Shown in pieces: positions 50,261 through 58,916 of a stretch of 64,000 bases of DNA. The position numbers were made by a program, and so were the translations under genes. The stretch's first letter is position 1. The number at the start of each line of letters is the position of its first letter. Under the pieces are notes generated by a model, which searched no databases, had not been told where the DNA came from, and saw only the letters and a list, made by a program, of their open reading frames with translations. The DNA is from Frankia umida (lineage in GTDB: Bacteria; Actinomycetota; Actinomycetes; Frankiales; Frankiaceae), in assembly GCF_023242945.1 (NCBI RefSeq), contig NZ_JALKFT010000006.1:186001-250000 (forward strand), written 5' to 3'.

Positions 50261-51261
50261 CAACAGGCGCGACGACAGGTACGTCGACGGGCGAGGGTGT
50301 GACGGTGGGTGGGGCGAGTTCGGGTGTCGCCGGTCGGGTGCGGGTGCGGGTGCCGGCCACCAGCGCGAACCTGGGTCCCGGCTTCGACTCCTTCGGGCTC
50401 GCCCTCGGCCTGTACGACGAGGTCGAGGTCGCACTGACCGCGAGCGGTCTGACCGTGGACGTCACCGGGGCCGACGCCGTCGCCCAGGACGAGACCCATC
50501 TCGTCGTGCGGGCGATCCGGGCGGCCTTCGACGTCCTCGGTCGGCCGCAGCCGGGGCTCGCGCTGCGGTGCGTCAACCGGATCCCGCACGGCCGTGGCCT
50601 CGGCTCGTCGGCCGCGGCGATCGTCGCCGGCATCATCGCCGCCGCGGCCCTGGCCGAAGCCGATGGCCCGGCCAGCGGTGCTGGCGGTGCTGGGTGGATG
50701 TTGCGGCTGGCGGACGAGCTTGAGGGGCATCCGGACAACGTCGCCGCGGCGCTGGTCGGGGGTTTCACCGTCGCCTGGTCGGACGCGCACGGCGCGGACT
50801 GTCTGCGGGTGGAGCCGTTCGAGCAGGTGCGTCCGGTGGTGTTCGTCCCGACGCTGCGGCAGTCGACCGAGGCGTCCCGCGGCGCGCTGCCGGAGCGGGT
50901 GCCCCTCGCCGACGCGGCCCGCACACTGGGCCGGGCCGCGCTGTTGGCGCTGGCCATGTCGGCGGCCGAGCCCGCGGCGGCCGACACGCGGGCGACGACC
51001 CTGCTGCGGGCCACCGAGGACTTCCTGCACCAGCCGTACCGGCTGCCCGCGACCGCGGCCACCGGGGAGCTTGTCGGACGGCTGCGGGCGATGGGAATCG
51101 CCGCGACGCTGTCCGGTTCGGGGCCGTCGGTACTGGCGCTGGCCGTCGGTGGGCAGCAGGCCACGGTGGCCGCCGGCGCTGTGACCGGTGAGTTCACCGT
51201 TCTGCCGCTGAGCGTCGACCGAGGTGGGGCGCAGGTGCTCACGGTTGACCGCAACGGGTGA
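50257..51261 (+). CDS. thrB: Homoserine kinase
   Basis: GHMP kinase giving O-phosphohomoserine. 334 residues: VRVPATSANLGPGFDSFGLAL, ATP loop IPHGRGLGSSAAAIVAG, and the C-terminal ATLSGSGPSVLAL glycine motif. GTG at 50257 overlaps the thrC stop (GTGA). A longer frame from 50137 overlaps thrC and is not used. A Gly/Ala loop (GPASGAGGAG) lies mid-protein. Confidence 0.95.
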   Translation: MTTGATTGTSTGEGVTVGGASSGVAGRVRVRVPATSANLGPGFDSFGLALGLYDEVEVALTASGLTVDVTGADAVAQDETHLVVRAIRAAFDVLGRPQPGLALRCVNRIPHGRGLGSSAAAIVAGIIAAAALAEADGPASGAGGAGWMLRLADELEGHPDNVAAALVGGFTVAWSDAHGADCLRVEPFEQVRPVVFVPTLRQSTEASRGALPERVPLADAARTLGRAALLALAMSAAEPAAADTRATTLLRATEDFLHQPYRLPATAATGELVGRLRAMGIAATLSGSGPSVLALAVGGQQATVAAGAVTGEFTVLPLSVDRGGAQVLTVDRNG

Positions 51262-51734
51262 TCGTATATCGTGATGGGGTGCTCGTACGAGCGTCCGGAT
51301 CGCCGGATGGCTCGGTGGGCACGGTTCGGAGTCCTCTCGGGAAGTCCTGAGGGCGCAAGGTTGTTGCCCAGGTGTCCGCGGCTGGATAGTCTGGTGACTG
51401 CACCCGCTGCCACCGCGGCGCGTGCTCGCCCCCGCAGTGTCGCTCTGGCGCTGGGTCACTCTGGTGTCCGGGTCGCTCTGGCCCTGTCCGTTGGGCCAAG
51501 GTTCGGGACTCCGGTGTTTCGGCCTCGTCGTCGTTGCCTCGGCTCCACACCGGTGCACCTGGGCGGGATCGGCGAGTTCGCCCGCGGCGGACGGCCGCTG
51601 GCGCCGTAGACGGGCGCGTCTTTCGCCCATCCGGTGCTGTACATCCCCTTCACCCGGCATTTGTGCAGGCGGAGAAGGTTCACACGCTACGCCCGGCTCG
51701 TCTGTCGAGCCAGTTCCTTCAGGGAAGGAAAACC
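51262..51734 (+). promoter_or_regulatory. Long rho upstream/leader region
   Basis: 473 bp between thrB and rho without a convincing gene. It is C-rich and T-containing on the sense strand, as expected for a Rho-sensitive leader, and has a 6-bp hairpin TGGCCC/GGGCCA at 51479-51498. Rho genes are often autoregulated through such leaders; here that is inference. The segment 51380-51400 (GGCTGGATAGTCTGGTGACT) could hold a -10-like element. Confidence 0.4.
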
Positions 51735-54089
51735 TTGAGCGACACCACCAACGTGCTGCCACCGAGCGCACGTGAGTCTGCGGCGTCGGCGACGCCTGCA
51801 TCGCTTCACGAGAGCGGGCTGGCGGCCGCCACCTCGTCCGCAGACACCCTCACCACCGCGTCCGTCCTCACCGCCGACAACGGCGGCGAGCGGGCCACCC
51901 GCGGGGACGCGGCTGCTGCCGCCGCCGCCGCGGCGAGCGTGACCCGTCGGCGCCGTCAGGGCACCGGCCTGTCCGCGATGCTGCTCCCCGAGCTGCAGGC
52001 CATGGCGCAGTCCATGGGCATCCAGGGCGTGGGCCGGCTGCGTAAGGGCCAGCTCATCGCCGCAATTCAGAATCTCCAGAACGAGAGCTCGGGTGGTTCG
52101 GCCGCGCCCGCGGCGACCGACGCGCCGGTCGCCGACGCGCCGAGCGCCGCCACCCCGGCAGCGGGTGACACCGCTTCGGCCGGCCAGTCGTCGCGTCGCG
52201 GTGGCGAGGCCGCCAGCAGTGCCACCCCGACCCGTACGCGTACCCGTCGAGGCGCCTCCCGCTCGGCCGCGAGCCCGGCAGCCGAGCAGCCGACCCTGCC
52301 CGAAGCCGGTGGGGACACCGCGGAGGCCCGTCCGGCGTCGGCCGTGACCGCCGCGGCGCCGGTGACCGGTGGCCCGGCCACCGCCACGCAGCCAGCCGCC
52401 GCGGCGACCACCGCCCCGGCGACCACCGCCCCGGCGACCACCGCCCCGGCGCAGACCCCGCCCGCCAACGGTCGCCAGAGCGACGGCGGTCCCCGGACCC
52501 GCGAGGACCGGCGGGACCGCTCCGCGGACAACGGCCGATCCGGCGACTCCGGCAACGAGCGCCGTGGTGAACGTGCTGACCGTGGTGAGCGTGCTGACCG
52601 TGGTGAGCGTGCCGACCGGTCTGACCGCAGTGAGCGCGCTGACCGCGGTGAGCGTGCCGATCGTGGTGAGCGTGCCGATCGTGGCGACCGGTCGGACCGG
52701 CAGGGTGGCGACCGTGGGAGCCGCTCCGACCGTACACAGGGTGGCGACCGTTCCAGCCAGAACGACCGTTCCAGCCAGAACGACCGTTCGGGTCAGAACG
52801 ACCGCTCCAGTCAGAACGACCGTTCGGGTCAGGGAGGCCAGAGCGACGACGACCTGGCCGGCCGCAGCCGGCGGGGCCGCTTCCGCGAGCGTGGCCGCAA
52901 CCGTGGCCGTGGGGGCCCGGTGCCGGCGGAGAACGAGCCGGTGGTGCGCGAGGACGACGTCCTCGTTCCGGTCGCGGGCATTCTCGACGTCCTGGACAAC
53001 TACGCTTTCGTGCGCACCAGTGGTTACCTGACCGGGCCGACCGACGTCTACGTCAGCCTCGCCCAGGTCCGCCGCAACGGTCTGCGCCGCGGCGATGCCA
53101 TCACCGGTGTGGTGCGCGCCCCGCAGGAAGGCGAGCAGCGTCGCGACAAGTACAACGCGCTGGTCCGCCTCGACACCATCAACGGGATGGACCCCGAGGA
53201 GGCCCGCGGGCGCCCGGAGTTCACCAAGCTCACCCCGCTCTACCCGCAGGACCGGCTGCGTCTGGAGACCGAGCCGCACCTGCTGACCACCCGGGTCATC
53301 GACCTGGTCATGCCGATCGGCAAGGGGCAGCGCGCGCTGATCGTCAGCCCGCCCAAGGCCGGTAAGACGATGGTGTTGCAGTCGATCGCCAACGCGATCG
53401 CCACCAACAACCCGGAAGTGCACCTCATGGTCGTCCTCGTGGACGAGCGGCCAGAAGAGGTCACGGACATGCAGCGCTCGGTCAAGGGTGAGGTCATCGC
53501 CTCGACCTTCGACCGTCCGCCGGCCGACCACACCAACGTCGCGGAGCTGTCCATCGAGCGGGCCAAGCGCCTGGTCGAACTCGGCCACGACGTCGTCGTC
53601 CTGCTCGACTCCATCACCCGGCTGGGCCGCGCCTACAACCTGGCCGCCCCCGCCTCCGGCCGCATCCTGTCCGGTGGTGTCGACTCGACCGCGCTCTACC
53701 CGCCGAAGCGTTTCCTCGGCGCCGCCCGCAACATCGAGGACGGCGGGTCGCTCACCATCATCGCGACCGCGCTGGTCGAGACCGGTTCCACGATGGACAC
53801 GGTCATCTTCGAGGAGTTCAAGGGCACCGGTAACGCGGAGCTCAAGCTCGACCGCAAGATCGCCGACAAGCGCATCTTCCCCGCGGTGGACGTGGACGCC
53901 TCCAGCACTCGTAAGGAGGACATCCTCCTGGCTCCCGACGAGCTCGCGATCATGCACAAGCTGCGGCGTGTCCTGCACACCCGGGAGAACCAGCAGGCCC
54001 TGGAACTTCTGCTCGACCGGATCAAGCAGACCCGGACGAACTACGAGTTCCTGATGCAGATCGCCAAGACCGCTCCGCCGCAGGACTGA
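51735..54089 (+). CDS. rho: Transcription termination factor Rho with long repeat-rich insertion
   Basis: Hexameric RNA translocase. 784 residues from a TTG at 51735 with AGGGAAGGAA upstream. Rho N-helix LSAMLLPELQAMAQSMGIQGVGRLRKGQLIAAIQ (~75-110), then a ~290-residue low-complexity insertion (Ala/Thr/Pro, then ERADRG-type and SSQNDR-type repeats, then RGRFRERGRNRGRGG), then the RNA-binding CSD (GILDVLDNYAFVRTSGYLTGPTDVYVS) and the ATPase core (GQRALIVSPPKAGKT Walker A, VVVLLDSITRLGRAYN Walker B, arginine-finger region). High-GC actinobacteria (Micrococcus, Mycobacterium) are known for such insertions; this one is large. Followed by rpmE. Confidence 0.95.
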   Translation: MSDTTNVLPPSARESAASATPASLHESGLAAATSSADTLTTASVLTADNGGERATRGDAAAAAAAAASVTRRRRQGTGLSAMLLPELQAMAQSMGIQGVGRLRKGQLIAAIQNLQNESSGGSAAPAATDAPVADAPSAATPAAGDTASAGQSSRRGGEAASSATPTRTRTRRGASRSAASPAAEQPTLPEAGGDTAEARPASAVTAAAPVTGGPATATQPAAAATTAPATTAPATTAPAQTPPANGRQSDGGPRTREDRRDRSADNGRSGDSGNERRGERADRGERADRGERADRSDRSERADRGERADRGERADRGDRSDRQGGDRGSRSDRTQGGDRSSQNDRSSQNDRSGQNDRSSQNDRSGQGGQSDDDLAGRSRRGRFRERGRNRGRGGPVPAENEPVVREDDVLVPVAGILDVLDNYAFVRTSGYLTGPTDVYVSLAQVRRNGLRRGDAITGVVRAPQEGEQRRDKYNALVRLDTINGMDPEEARGRPEFTKLTPLYPQDRLRLETEPHLLTTRVIDLVMPIGKGQRALIVSPPKAGKTMVLQSIANAIATNNPEVHLMVVLVDERPEEVTDMQRSVKGEVIASTFDRPPADHTNVAELSIERAKRLVELGHDVVVLLDSITRLGRAYNLAAPASGRILSGGVDSTALYPPKRFLGAARNIEDGGSLTIIATALVETGSTMDTVIFEEFKGTGNAELKLDRKIADKRIFPAVDVDASSTRKEDILLAPDELAIMHKLRRVLHTRENQQALELLLDRIKQTRTNYEFLMQIAKTAPPQD
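52560..52840 (+). repeat. 18-bp-type tandem repeats inside rho
   Basis: First block: units CGTGCTGACCGTGGTGAG encode (ERADRG)n-like charged hexapeptides. Second block (from ~52752): units CAGAACGACCGTTC(C/G)(A/G)G(C/T) encode (SSQNDR/SGQNDR)n. Units are whole-codon multiples. Both produce an Arg/Asp/Gln-rich disordered tract that probably contacts RNA. Confidence 0.8.
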
Positions 54090-54308
54090 TCCGCCCCGTG
54101 GGGACGCCGGCTCGCGGGGGAGCCGGCAGACGGGAGAGTCGCCCGCGGGAACACGCGGGGTGGGGTCGACGTTGCCAGCGGTGGGACGCGCGGGCATCAT
54201 GACGGCCTCCGCGACCCGCTCTGGCACACTGGCAGCAGACCGGCTCCGGTTCACGCCGTCCAACACCGAGGATGGCGACCCGGCGGCCACATTCGAAGAT
54301 GAGGGACC

Positions 54309-54545
54309 ATGAAGGCTGACATTCACCCGACCTACCACGAGACGACCGTGACCTGTACCTGCGGGAGTGTCTTCACCACCCGCAGCACCAAGGAGAACGG
54401 CGTCGTCAACGCCGAGGTCTGCTCGCAGTGCCACCCGTTCTACACGGGCAAGCAGAAGATTCTCGACGTCGGTGGCCGGGTCGAGAAGTTCGAGCGTCGG
54501 TTCGGCCGGCGTCGCCCCGGCGAAAAGGTCGGCGGCGCGAAGTAG
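54309..54545 (+). CDS. rpmE: Ribosomal protein bL31 (zinc-binding C+ form)
   Basis: 78 residues. The four zinc cysteines Cys16, Cys18, Cys38 and Cys41 (TCTCGS ... VCSQCHPFYTGKQK) are all present, so this is the zinc-containing C+ paralogue rather than the zinc-free C- form. ATG at 54309. A strong hairpin follows the stop. Confidence 0.97.
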   Translation: MKADIHPTYHETTVTCTCGSVFTTRSTKENGVVNAEVCSQCHPFYTGKQKILDVGGRVEKFERRFGRRRPGEKVGGAK

Positions 54546-54553
54546 TGACGCCT

Positions 54554-54585
54554 CGGCGCCCGTCCGGTTCCCCGGGCGGGCGCCG
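54554..54585 (+). terminator. Intrinsic-terminator-like hairpin after rpmE
   Basis: CGGCGCCCGTCCGG pairs with CCGGGCGGGCGCCG (14 bp with one G-U) around a 4-base loop TTCC, starting 9 bases after the rpmE TAG and followed by TTT. Very stable; probably ends rpmE mRNA, with prfA read from its own promoter or by readthrough. Confidence 0.7.
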
Positions 54586-54684
54586 TTTGCGTCCCGGTCG
54601 GATCGGTACGCCGGTACGGCCCTGTCCACTTCCCCGGCGCCATGTCGCGCGTCGGGACCGCGACGTGCGAAGAGGTACCAAAGC

Positions 54685-55755
54685 ATGACGTCCCCACTCG
54701 CCGGCCTCGTCGCGGAGCACGCCGAGATCGAGGGGCAGCTCGCCGATCCGGCGGTGCACAACGATCCCGCCCGGGCCCGTGCCCTCAGCCGTCGCTACGC
54801 CCAGCTCGCCCCGGTGGTGGACCTCGCCCGGGAGCTCGAGCGGGTGTCCGGCGACCTTGCGACCGCCCGCGAGCTCGCCGTGCAGGACACGTCCTTCCGC
54901 AGCGAGGTCGCGGACCTCGACGCCGAACTCGGCGGCCTCAACGAGCGGGTGCGGGCCTATCTCGTCCCGGTCGACCCCGACGATGCCAGGGACGCGATCC
55001 TCGAGGTCAAGGCCGGTGCCGGCGGGGAGGAATCAGCCCTGTTCGCCGGTGATCTGCTGCGGATGTACCTGCGCTACGCCGAGCGCCGCGGGTGGAAGAC
55101 GGAGATCCTTGATGCCAACGCGTCCGATCTCGGTGGATATCGGGATGTGAGCGTCGCGGTGAAATCCCGCGGCGGGGACACCGGCCCCGGGGTGTACGGC
55201 CGGCTGCGGTTCGAGGGCGGGGTGCACCGCGTCCAACGGGTACCGGTCACCGAATCCGCCGGACGCATTCACACCTCCGCCGCCGGCGTGCTCGTCCTGC
55301 CCGAAGCCGAGGACGTCGACGTCGATATCGACCAGAACGACCTGCGTATCGACGTGTTCCGCTCGTCCGGTCCAGGTGGTCAGAGCGTCAACACCACCGA
55401 CTCGGCGGTGCGCATCACCCATCTGCCCACCGGTCTGGTGGTCTCCTGCCAGAACGAGAAAAGCCAGCTGCAGAACAAGGAATCGGCGCTGCGTATTCTG
55501 CGGGCCCGACTGCTCAGTGCTGCCCGCGAACAGGCCGAGTCCGAGGCGTCCGCGGCGCGGGCCAGCCAGGTGCGCACCGTCGACCGCTCCGAGCGCATCC
55601 GCACCTACAACTTCGCCGAGAACCGGATCAGCGACCATCGGGTCGGCTACAAGGCCCACAACCTCGACCAGGTGCTCGACGGCGAACTCGACGAGGTACT
55701 CGACGCGCTCGCCGCCGCCGACCTCGAGGCCCGGCTGTCCGCCAAGGCCTCGTGA
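54685..55755 (+). CDS. prfA: Peptide chain release factor 1
   Basis: 356 residues. Reads UAA/UAG stops. The tripeptide decoding motif PVT (RVPVTESAGRIHTSA, PAT equivalent) marks RF1, and the GGQ (231-233, SGPGGQSVNTTDSAVR) drives peptidyl hydrolysis. The Gln of GGQ is the target of PrmC encoded by the next gene. ATG at 54685; a longer upstream frame overlaps rpmE and is rejected. Confidence 0.96.
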   Translation: MTSPLAGLVAEHAEIEGQLADPAVHNDPARARALSRRYAQLAPVVDLARELERVSGDLATARELAVQDTSFRSEVADLDAELGGLNERVRAYLVPVDPDDARDAILEVKAGAGGEESALFAGDLLRMYLRYAERRGWKTEILDANASDLGGYRDVSVAVKSRGGDTGPGVYGRLRFEGGVHRVQRVPVTESAGRIHTSAAGVLVLPEAEDVDVDIDQNDLRIDVFRSSGPGGQSVNTTDSAVRITHLPTGLVVSCQNEKSQLQNKESALRILRARLLSAAREQAESEASAARASQVRTVDRSERIRTYNFAENRISDHRVGYKAHNLDQVLDGELDEVLDALAAADLEARLSAKAS

Positions 55756-56687
55756 TCCCCCCGGTCACCGGGCGGCGGGCCCGGACACCGGCCGCCGAAC
55801 GGATCGACGCCGCCACCGCGAGGCTCGCCGCGGCCGGTGTGGCGAGCCCGCGGGCCGACGCCGAGCAGCTCGCCGCTTTCGTGCTGGGCATCGGCCGCGC
55901 CCAGCTCCTGCTCGTGGACGACCTGCCAGCCCCCACCGCCACCCGCTTCGAGGCGCTGGTGCGCCGCCGGGCCGCCCGCGAACCCCTGCAGCACCTGACC
56001 GGCATCGCCGGATTCCGCTACCTGGACCTGGCGGTCGGCCCCGGGGTGTTCATCCCCCGTCCGGAGACGGAATCCGTCGTCGGCTGGGCCATCGACGCGC
56101 TGCGCGCCGCCGGGGCGAGCGGCGGTGGTGCCGAGGTGGCGCCGGTGTGCGTGGATCTGTGCGCGGGGAGTGGGACGATCGCGCTGGCGCTGGCGGGGGA
56201 GGTGCCGGGGGCGCGGGTGCACGCCGTCGAACGTGAACCGGCGGCGCTGGACTGGCTGCGCCGCAACGTGACGTCCACCGGGCTGGCGGTCGAGATACAC
56301 GAGGCTGACGTCGCCGACGAACCGCCGCCGTCGCTGGCCCGGCTGGACGCGACGGTGGACCTGGTCGTGAGCAACCCGCCGTATCTGCCCGACGCCGACC
56401 GTGCGACCGTGGAGCCCGAGGTCGGTGTGCACGATCCGGCGGCGGCGCTGTGGGGTGGCCCCGACGGACTGCGGGTGGTGCGTGCCGTCGTGCGGCTGGC
56501 CGCGCGGCTGCTGCGCCCCGGCGGGCTGCTGGTGATCGAACACGCCGACGGCCATGGCGAGAGCGCGCCGGCACTGCTGCGTGCGGACGGCCGCTGGCAG
56601 GATGTGGCCGACCATCCCGACCTGGGTGGTCGGGACCGGTTCGTCACCGGCCGGATGGCCCGGCCGGGGGAGGGAGAGCACAGGTGA
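55752..56687 (+). CDS. prmC: Release factor glutamine methyltransferase
   Basis: Methylates the GGQ glutamine of RF1/RF2. 311 residues: N-terminal helical domain, GIAGFRYLDLAVGPGVFIPRPETE, SAM motif VDLCAGSGTIALALA and catalytic NPPY in LVVSNPPYLPDAD. GTG at 55752 overlaps the prfA stop (GTGA). Confidence 0.95.
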   Translation: MIPPVTGRRARTPAAERIDAATARLAAAGVASPRADAEQLAAFVLGIGRAQLLLVDDLPAPTATRFEALVRRRAAREPLQHLTGIAGFRYLDLAVGPGVFIPRPETESVVGWAIDALRAAGASGGGAEVAPVCVDLCAGSGTIALALAGEVPGARVHAVEREPAALDWLRRNVTSTGLAVEIHEADVADEPPPSLARLDATVDLVVSNPPYLPDADRATVEPEVGVHDPAAALWGGPDGLRVVRAVVRLAARLLRPGGLLVIEHADGHGESAPALLRADGRWQDVADHPDLGGRDRFVTGRMARPGEGEHR

Positions 56688-57337
56688 TGCAGCGCTTCGA
56701 CTGCTCCGACGAGGCCGAGCGCGCCGCCGGCCTGGACGCGGCCGTCGCCGCCGTCGGCCGTGGCGAACTGGTCGTGCTGCCCACCGACACCCTGTACGGC
56801 CTGGGCGCCGACGCGTTCGACTCGGCGGCCGTGGCCACCCTGCTCGCCGCCAAAGGTCGCGGTCGGGACATGCCCGTGCCCGTCCTGATCGGCGCCTGGC
56901 GAACCCTCGACGGCCTGATCGACCGGGTGACCCCGCAGGTCCGCGACCTGATCCAGGCCTTCTGGCCAGGTGGGCTCACGGTGGTGGTCCGCCACGTCCC
57001 ATCGCTGCGCTGGGATCTGGGCGATGCCCGCGGCACCGTCGCCATTCGCATGCCGCTGCACCCCGTCGCGATCGAACTGCTGGGCCGCACCGGCCCGATG
57101 GCAGTCTCCAGCGCGAACATCAGCGGCCAACCGCCCGCCGCCACCGCCGACAACGCCGTCGCCCAGCTCGGCGGCGCCGCCGAGGTCTACCTGGACGGCG
57201 GCCGCTGCGTCGCCGCCACCCCCTCCACCATCGTCGACTGCACCGGAGACGTCCCCGTCGTCCTGCGCGCCGGCGCGATCAGCCTCGACGCTCTGCGCGA
57301 GGTTCTCCCCCTCATCCGCGAGCCCGCCAGCTCCTGA
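56687..57337 (+). CDS. tsaC: L-threonylcarbamoyladenylate synthase (Sua5/YrdC/TsaC)
   Basis: Makes threonylcarbamoyl-AMP for tRNA t6A modification. 216 residues: GELVVLPTDTLYGLGADAFD, KGRGRDMPVPVLI, FWPGGLTVVVRH, VAIRMPLHPVAIELL, GPMAVSSANISGQPPA, and STIVDCTGDVPVVLRAG. No Sua5 C-terminal domain. ATG at 56687 shares its A with the prmC TGA (TGATG); GTG at 56684 is an alternative. Confidence 0.94.
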   Translation: MQRFDCSDEAERAAGLDAAVAAVGRGELVVLPTDTLYGLGADAFDSAAVATLLAAKGRGRDMPVPVLIGAWRTLDGLIDRVTPQVRDLIQAFWPGGLTVVVRHVPSLRWDLGDARGTVAIRMPLHPVAIELLGRTGPMAVSSANISGQPPAATADNAVAQLGGAAEVYLDGGRCVAATPSTIVDCTGDVPVVLRAGAISLDALREVLPLIREPASS

Positions 57338-57557
57338 GAACGCCTCGGCCCGCGGTAGGGGGCTTTTCGGCTCGGGGTGTTCCGGTGGTGTTTCCGGCTT
57401 CCGGCTGGCGGTGGGGGCGGGTGGAGGTGGGGGCGGGTGGGGAGGACCATGGTTCCCGGCCGCGGGTATACGACGAGGTACACGCACGTACGGGCGGACG
57501 TCAGGGCACAGGCAGGACATGGGAGCACAGGCCGGTCATACGGGAGGTAGCCACGTC

Positions 57558-58877
57558 ATGAGCGCGTTGTTCTGGGGGCCCGACTTCGATGAGCTGGCCG
57601 GCACCGATCCGGAGATCGCCGGGGTGGTGCTGGACGAGCTGGCCCGCCTGCGCGGTGGGCTACAGCTGATCGCGAGCGAGAACTTCACCTCACCGGCGGT
57701 GCTCGCCGCGCTGGGATCGACCCTGTCGAACAAGTACGCCGAGGGCTACCCCGGCCGGCGGTACTACGGCGGATGTCAGGTGGTGGACCGGGCCGAGGAG
57801 ATCGGGATCGCGCGCGCGAAGGAACTGTTCGGCGCGGAGCACGCGAACCTGCAGCCGCATTCCGGCGCGTCGGCGAACTTCGCGGTGTACGCGGCTCTGC
57901 TGACCCCCGGTGACACCGTGCTGGCGATGTCGCTGCCGCATGGCGGGCACCTCACCCACGGCAGCAAGGTCAGTTTCTCGGGGAAGTGGTTCGACGTCGT
58001 GGCCTACGGCGTGCGGGAGGACACCGAGCTCATCGACTACGACCAGGTTCGCGACCTGGCCCGGCAGCACCGTCCCAAGATGATCATTTGTGGGGCGACG
58101 GCGTACCCGCGGCTGATCGACTTCGCCGCGTTCCGGTCGATCGCCGACGAGGTCGGTGCCTGGCTGATGGTCGACGCGGCCCACTTCATCGGCCTGGTGG
58201 CCGGCGGGGCGATCCCGAGCCCGGTGCCCTACGCGGACGTCGTCAGTTTCACCACGCACAAGGTGCTGCGCGGCCCGCGGGGCGGCATGATCCTGGCCCG
58301 CGAGGAGCTCGCCGGCCGGATCGACAAGGCGGTGTTCCCGTTCAGCCAGGGCGGGCCGCTGATGCACGCCGTCGCGGCGAAGGCCGTGGCACTGCGTGAG
58401 GCCGCGACACCGGACTACGGGCGGTACGCTCGTCAGGTCGTCGCGAACGCCCAGACATTGACCGAGGCGTTGCGGGCGGAGGGCATCCGTCCGGTCGGCG
58501 GCGGCACCGACACCCATCTCGCCCTGCTTGACCTGCGCGAACTCGATGTCAGCGGGCGGGATGCGGAGACCCGGTGCGACGCCGCGGGCATCACGTTGAA
58601 CAAGAACGCGATCCCGTTCGACCCGCAGCCACCCGCGATCTCCTCGGGGATCCGCGTCGGTACGCCAGCGGTGACGACCCAGGGTATGGGCTCCGGTGAG
58701 ATGAAGGAGATCGCCACGCTGATCGGCCGGGCGCTGCGCGAGCCGGACGCCGCAGGTGAGATACGGGCAGCGGTGTCCGCGCTGGTCACCCAGCATCCCG
58801 CCTACCCCAGGTCCACCGACCATCCCGGGTCCACCGACGCCACGTCCCTGCACACAAGGTCCGTCAGATCCAGGTGA
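57558..58877 (+). CDS. glyA: Serine hydroxymethyltransferase
   Basis: PLP enzyme interconverting serine and glycine with tetrahydrofolate. 439 residues: LQLIASENFTSPAVLAALGS, NKYAEGYPGRRYYGGCQVVD, ANLQPHSGASANFAVYAAL, and PLP Lys in VVSFTTHKVLRGPRGGMIL. The last ~30 residues (from ~408) are a Thr/Ser/Arg tail beyond the family end. ATG at 57558 follows GGGAGGTAGCCACGTC. A 220-bp spacer precedes it; no glycine riboswitch was recognised there. Confidence 0.95.
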   Translation: MSALFWGPDFDELAGTDPEIAGVVLDELARLRGGLQLIASENFTSPAVLAALGSTLSNKYAEGYPGRRYYGGCQVVDRAEEIGIARAKELFGAEHANLQPHSGASANFAVYAALLTPGDTVLAMSLPHGGHLTHGSKVSFSGKWFDVVAYGVREDTELIDYDQVRDLARQHRPKMIICGATAYPRLIDFAAFRSIADEVGAWLMVDAAHFIGLVAGGAIPSPVPYADVVSFTTHKVLRGPRGGMILAREELAGRIDKAVFPFSQGGPLMHAVAAKAVALREAATPDYGRYARQVVANAQTLTEALRAEGIRPVGGGTDTHLALLDLRELDVSGRDAETRCDAAGITLNKNAIPFDPQPPAISSGIRVGTPAVTTQGMGSGEMKEIATLIGRALREPDAAGEIRAAVSALVTQHPAYPRSTDHPGSTDATSLHTRSVRSR

Positions 58878-58916
58878 GATCCTGGTAGATCCACGAACAG
58901 TAGGAGATTTCGAACG

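Noticed and set aside
51271..51609. 112-codon frame in the rho leader
   Set aside because: Arg/Ala/Pro-rich with no similarity; a leader without a gene is more likely.
52560..52840. Regular repeats that could suggest a CRISPR array
   Set aside because: Units are contiguous without spacers and in frame within rho, encoding hexapeptides.
57338..57557. Possible glycine riboswitch before glyA
   Set aside because: No recognisable conserved core or paired aptamers; the sequence is a G-rich run and a short leader.
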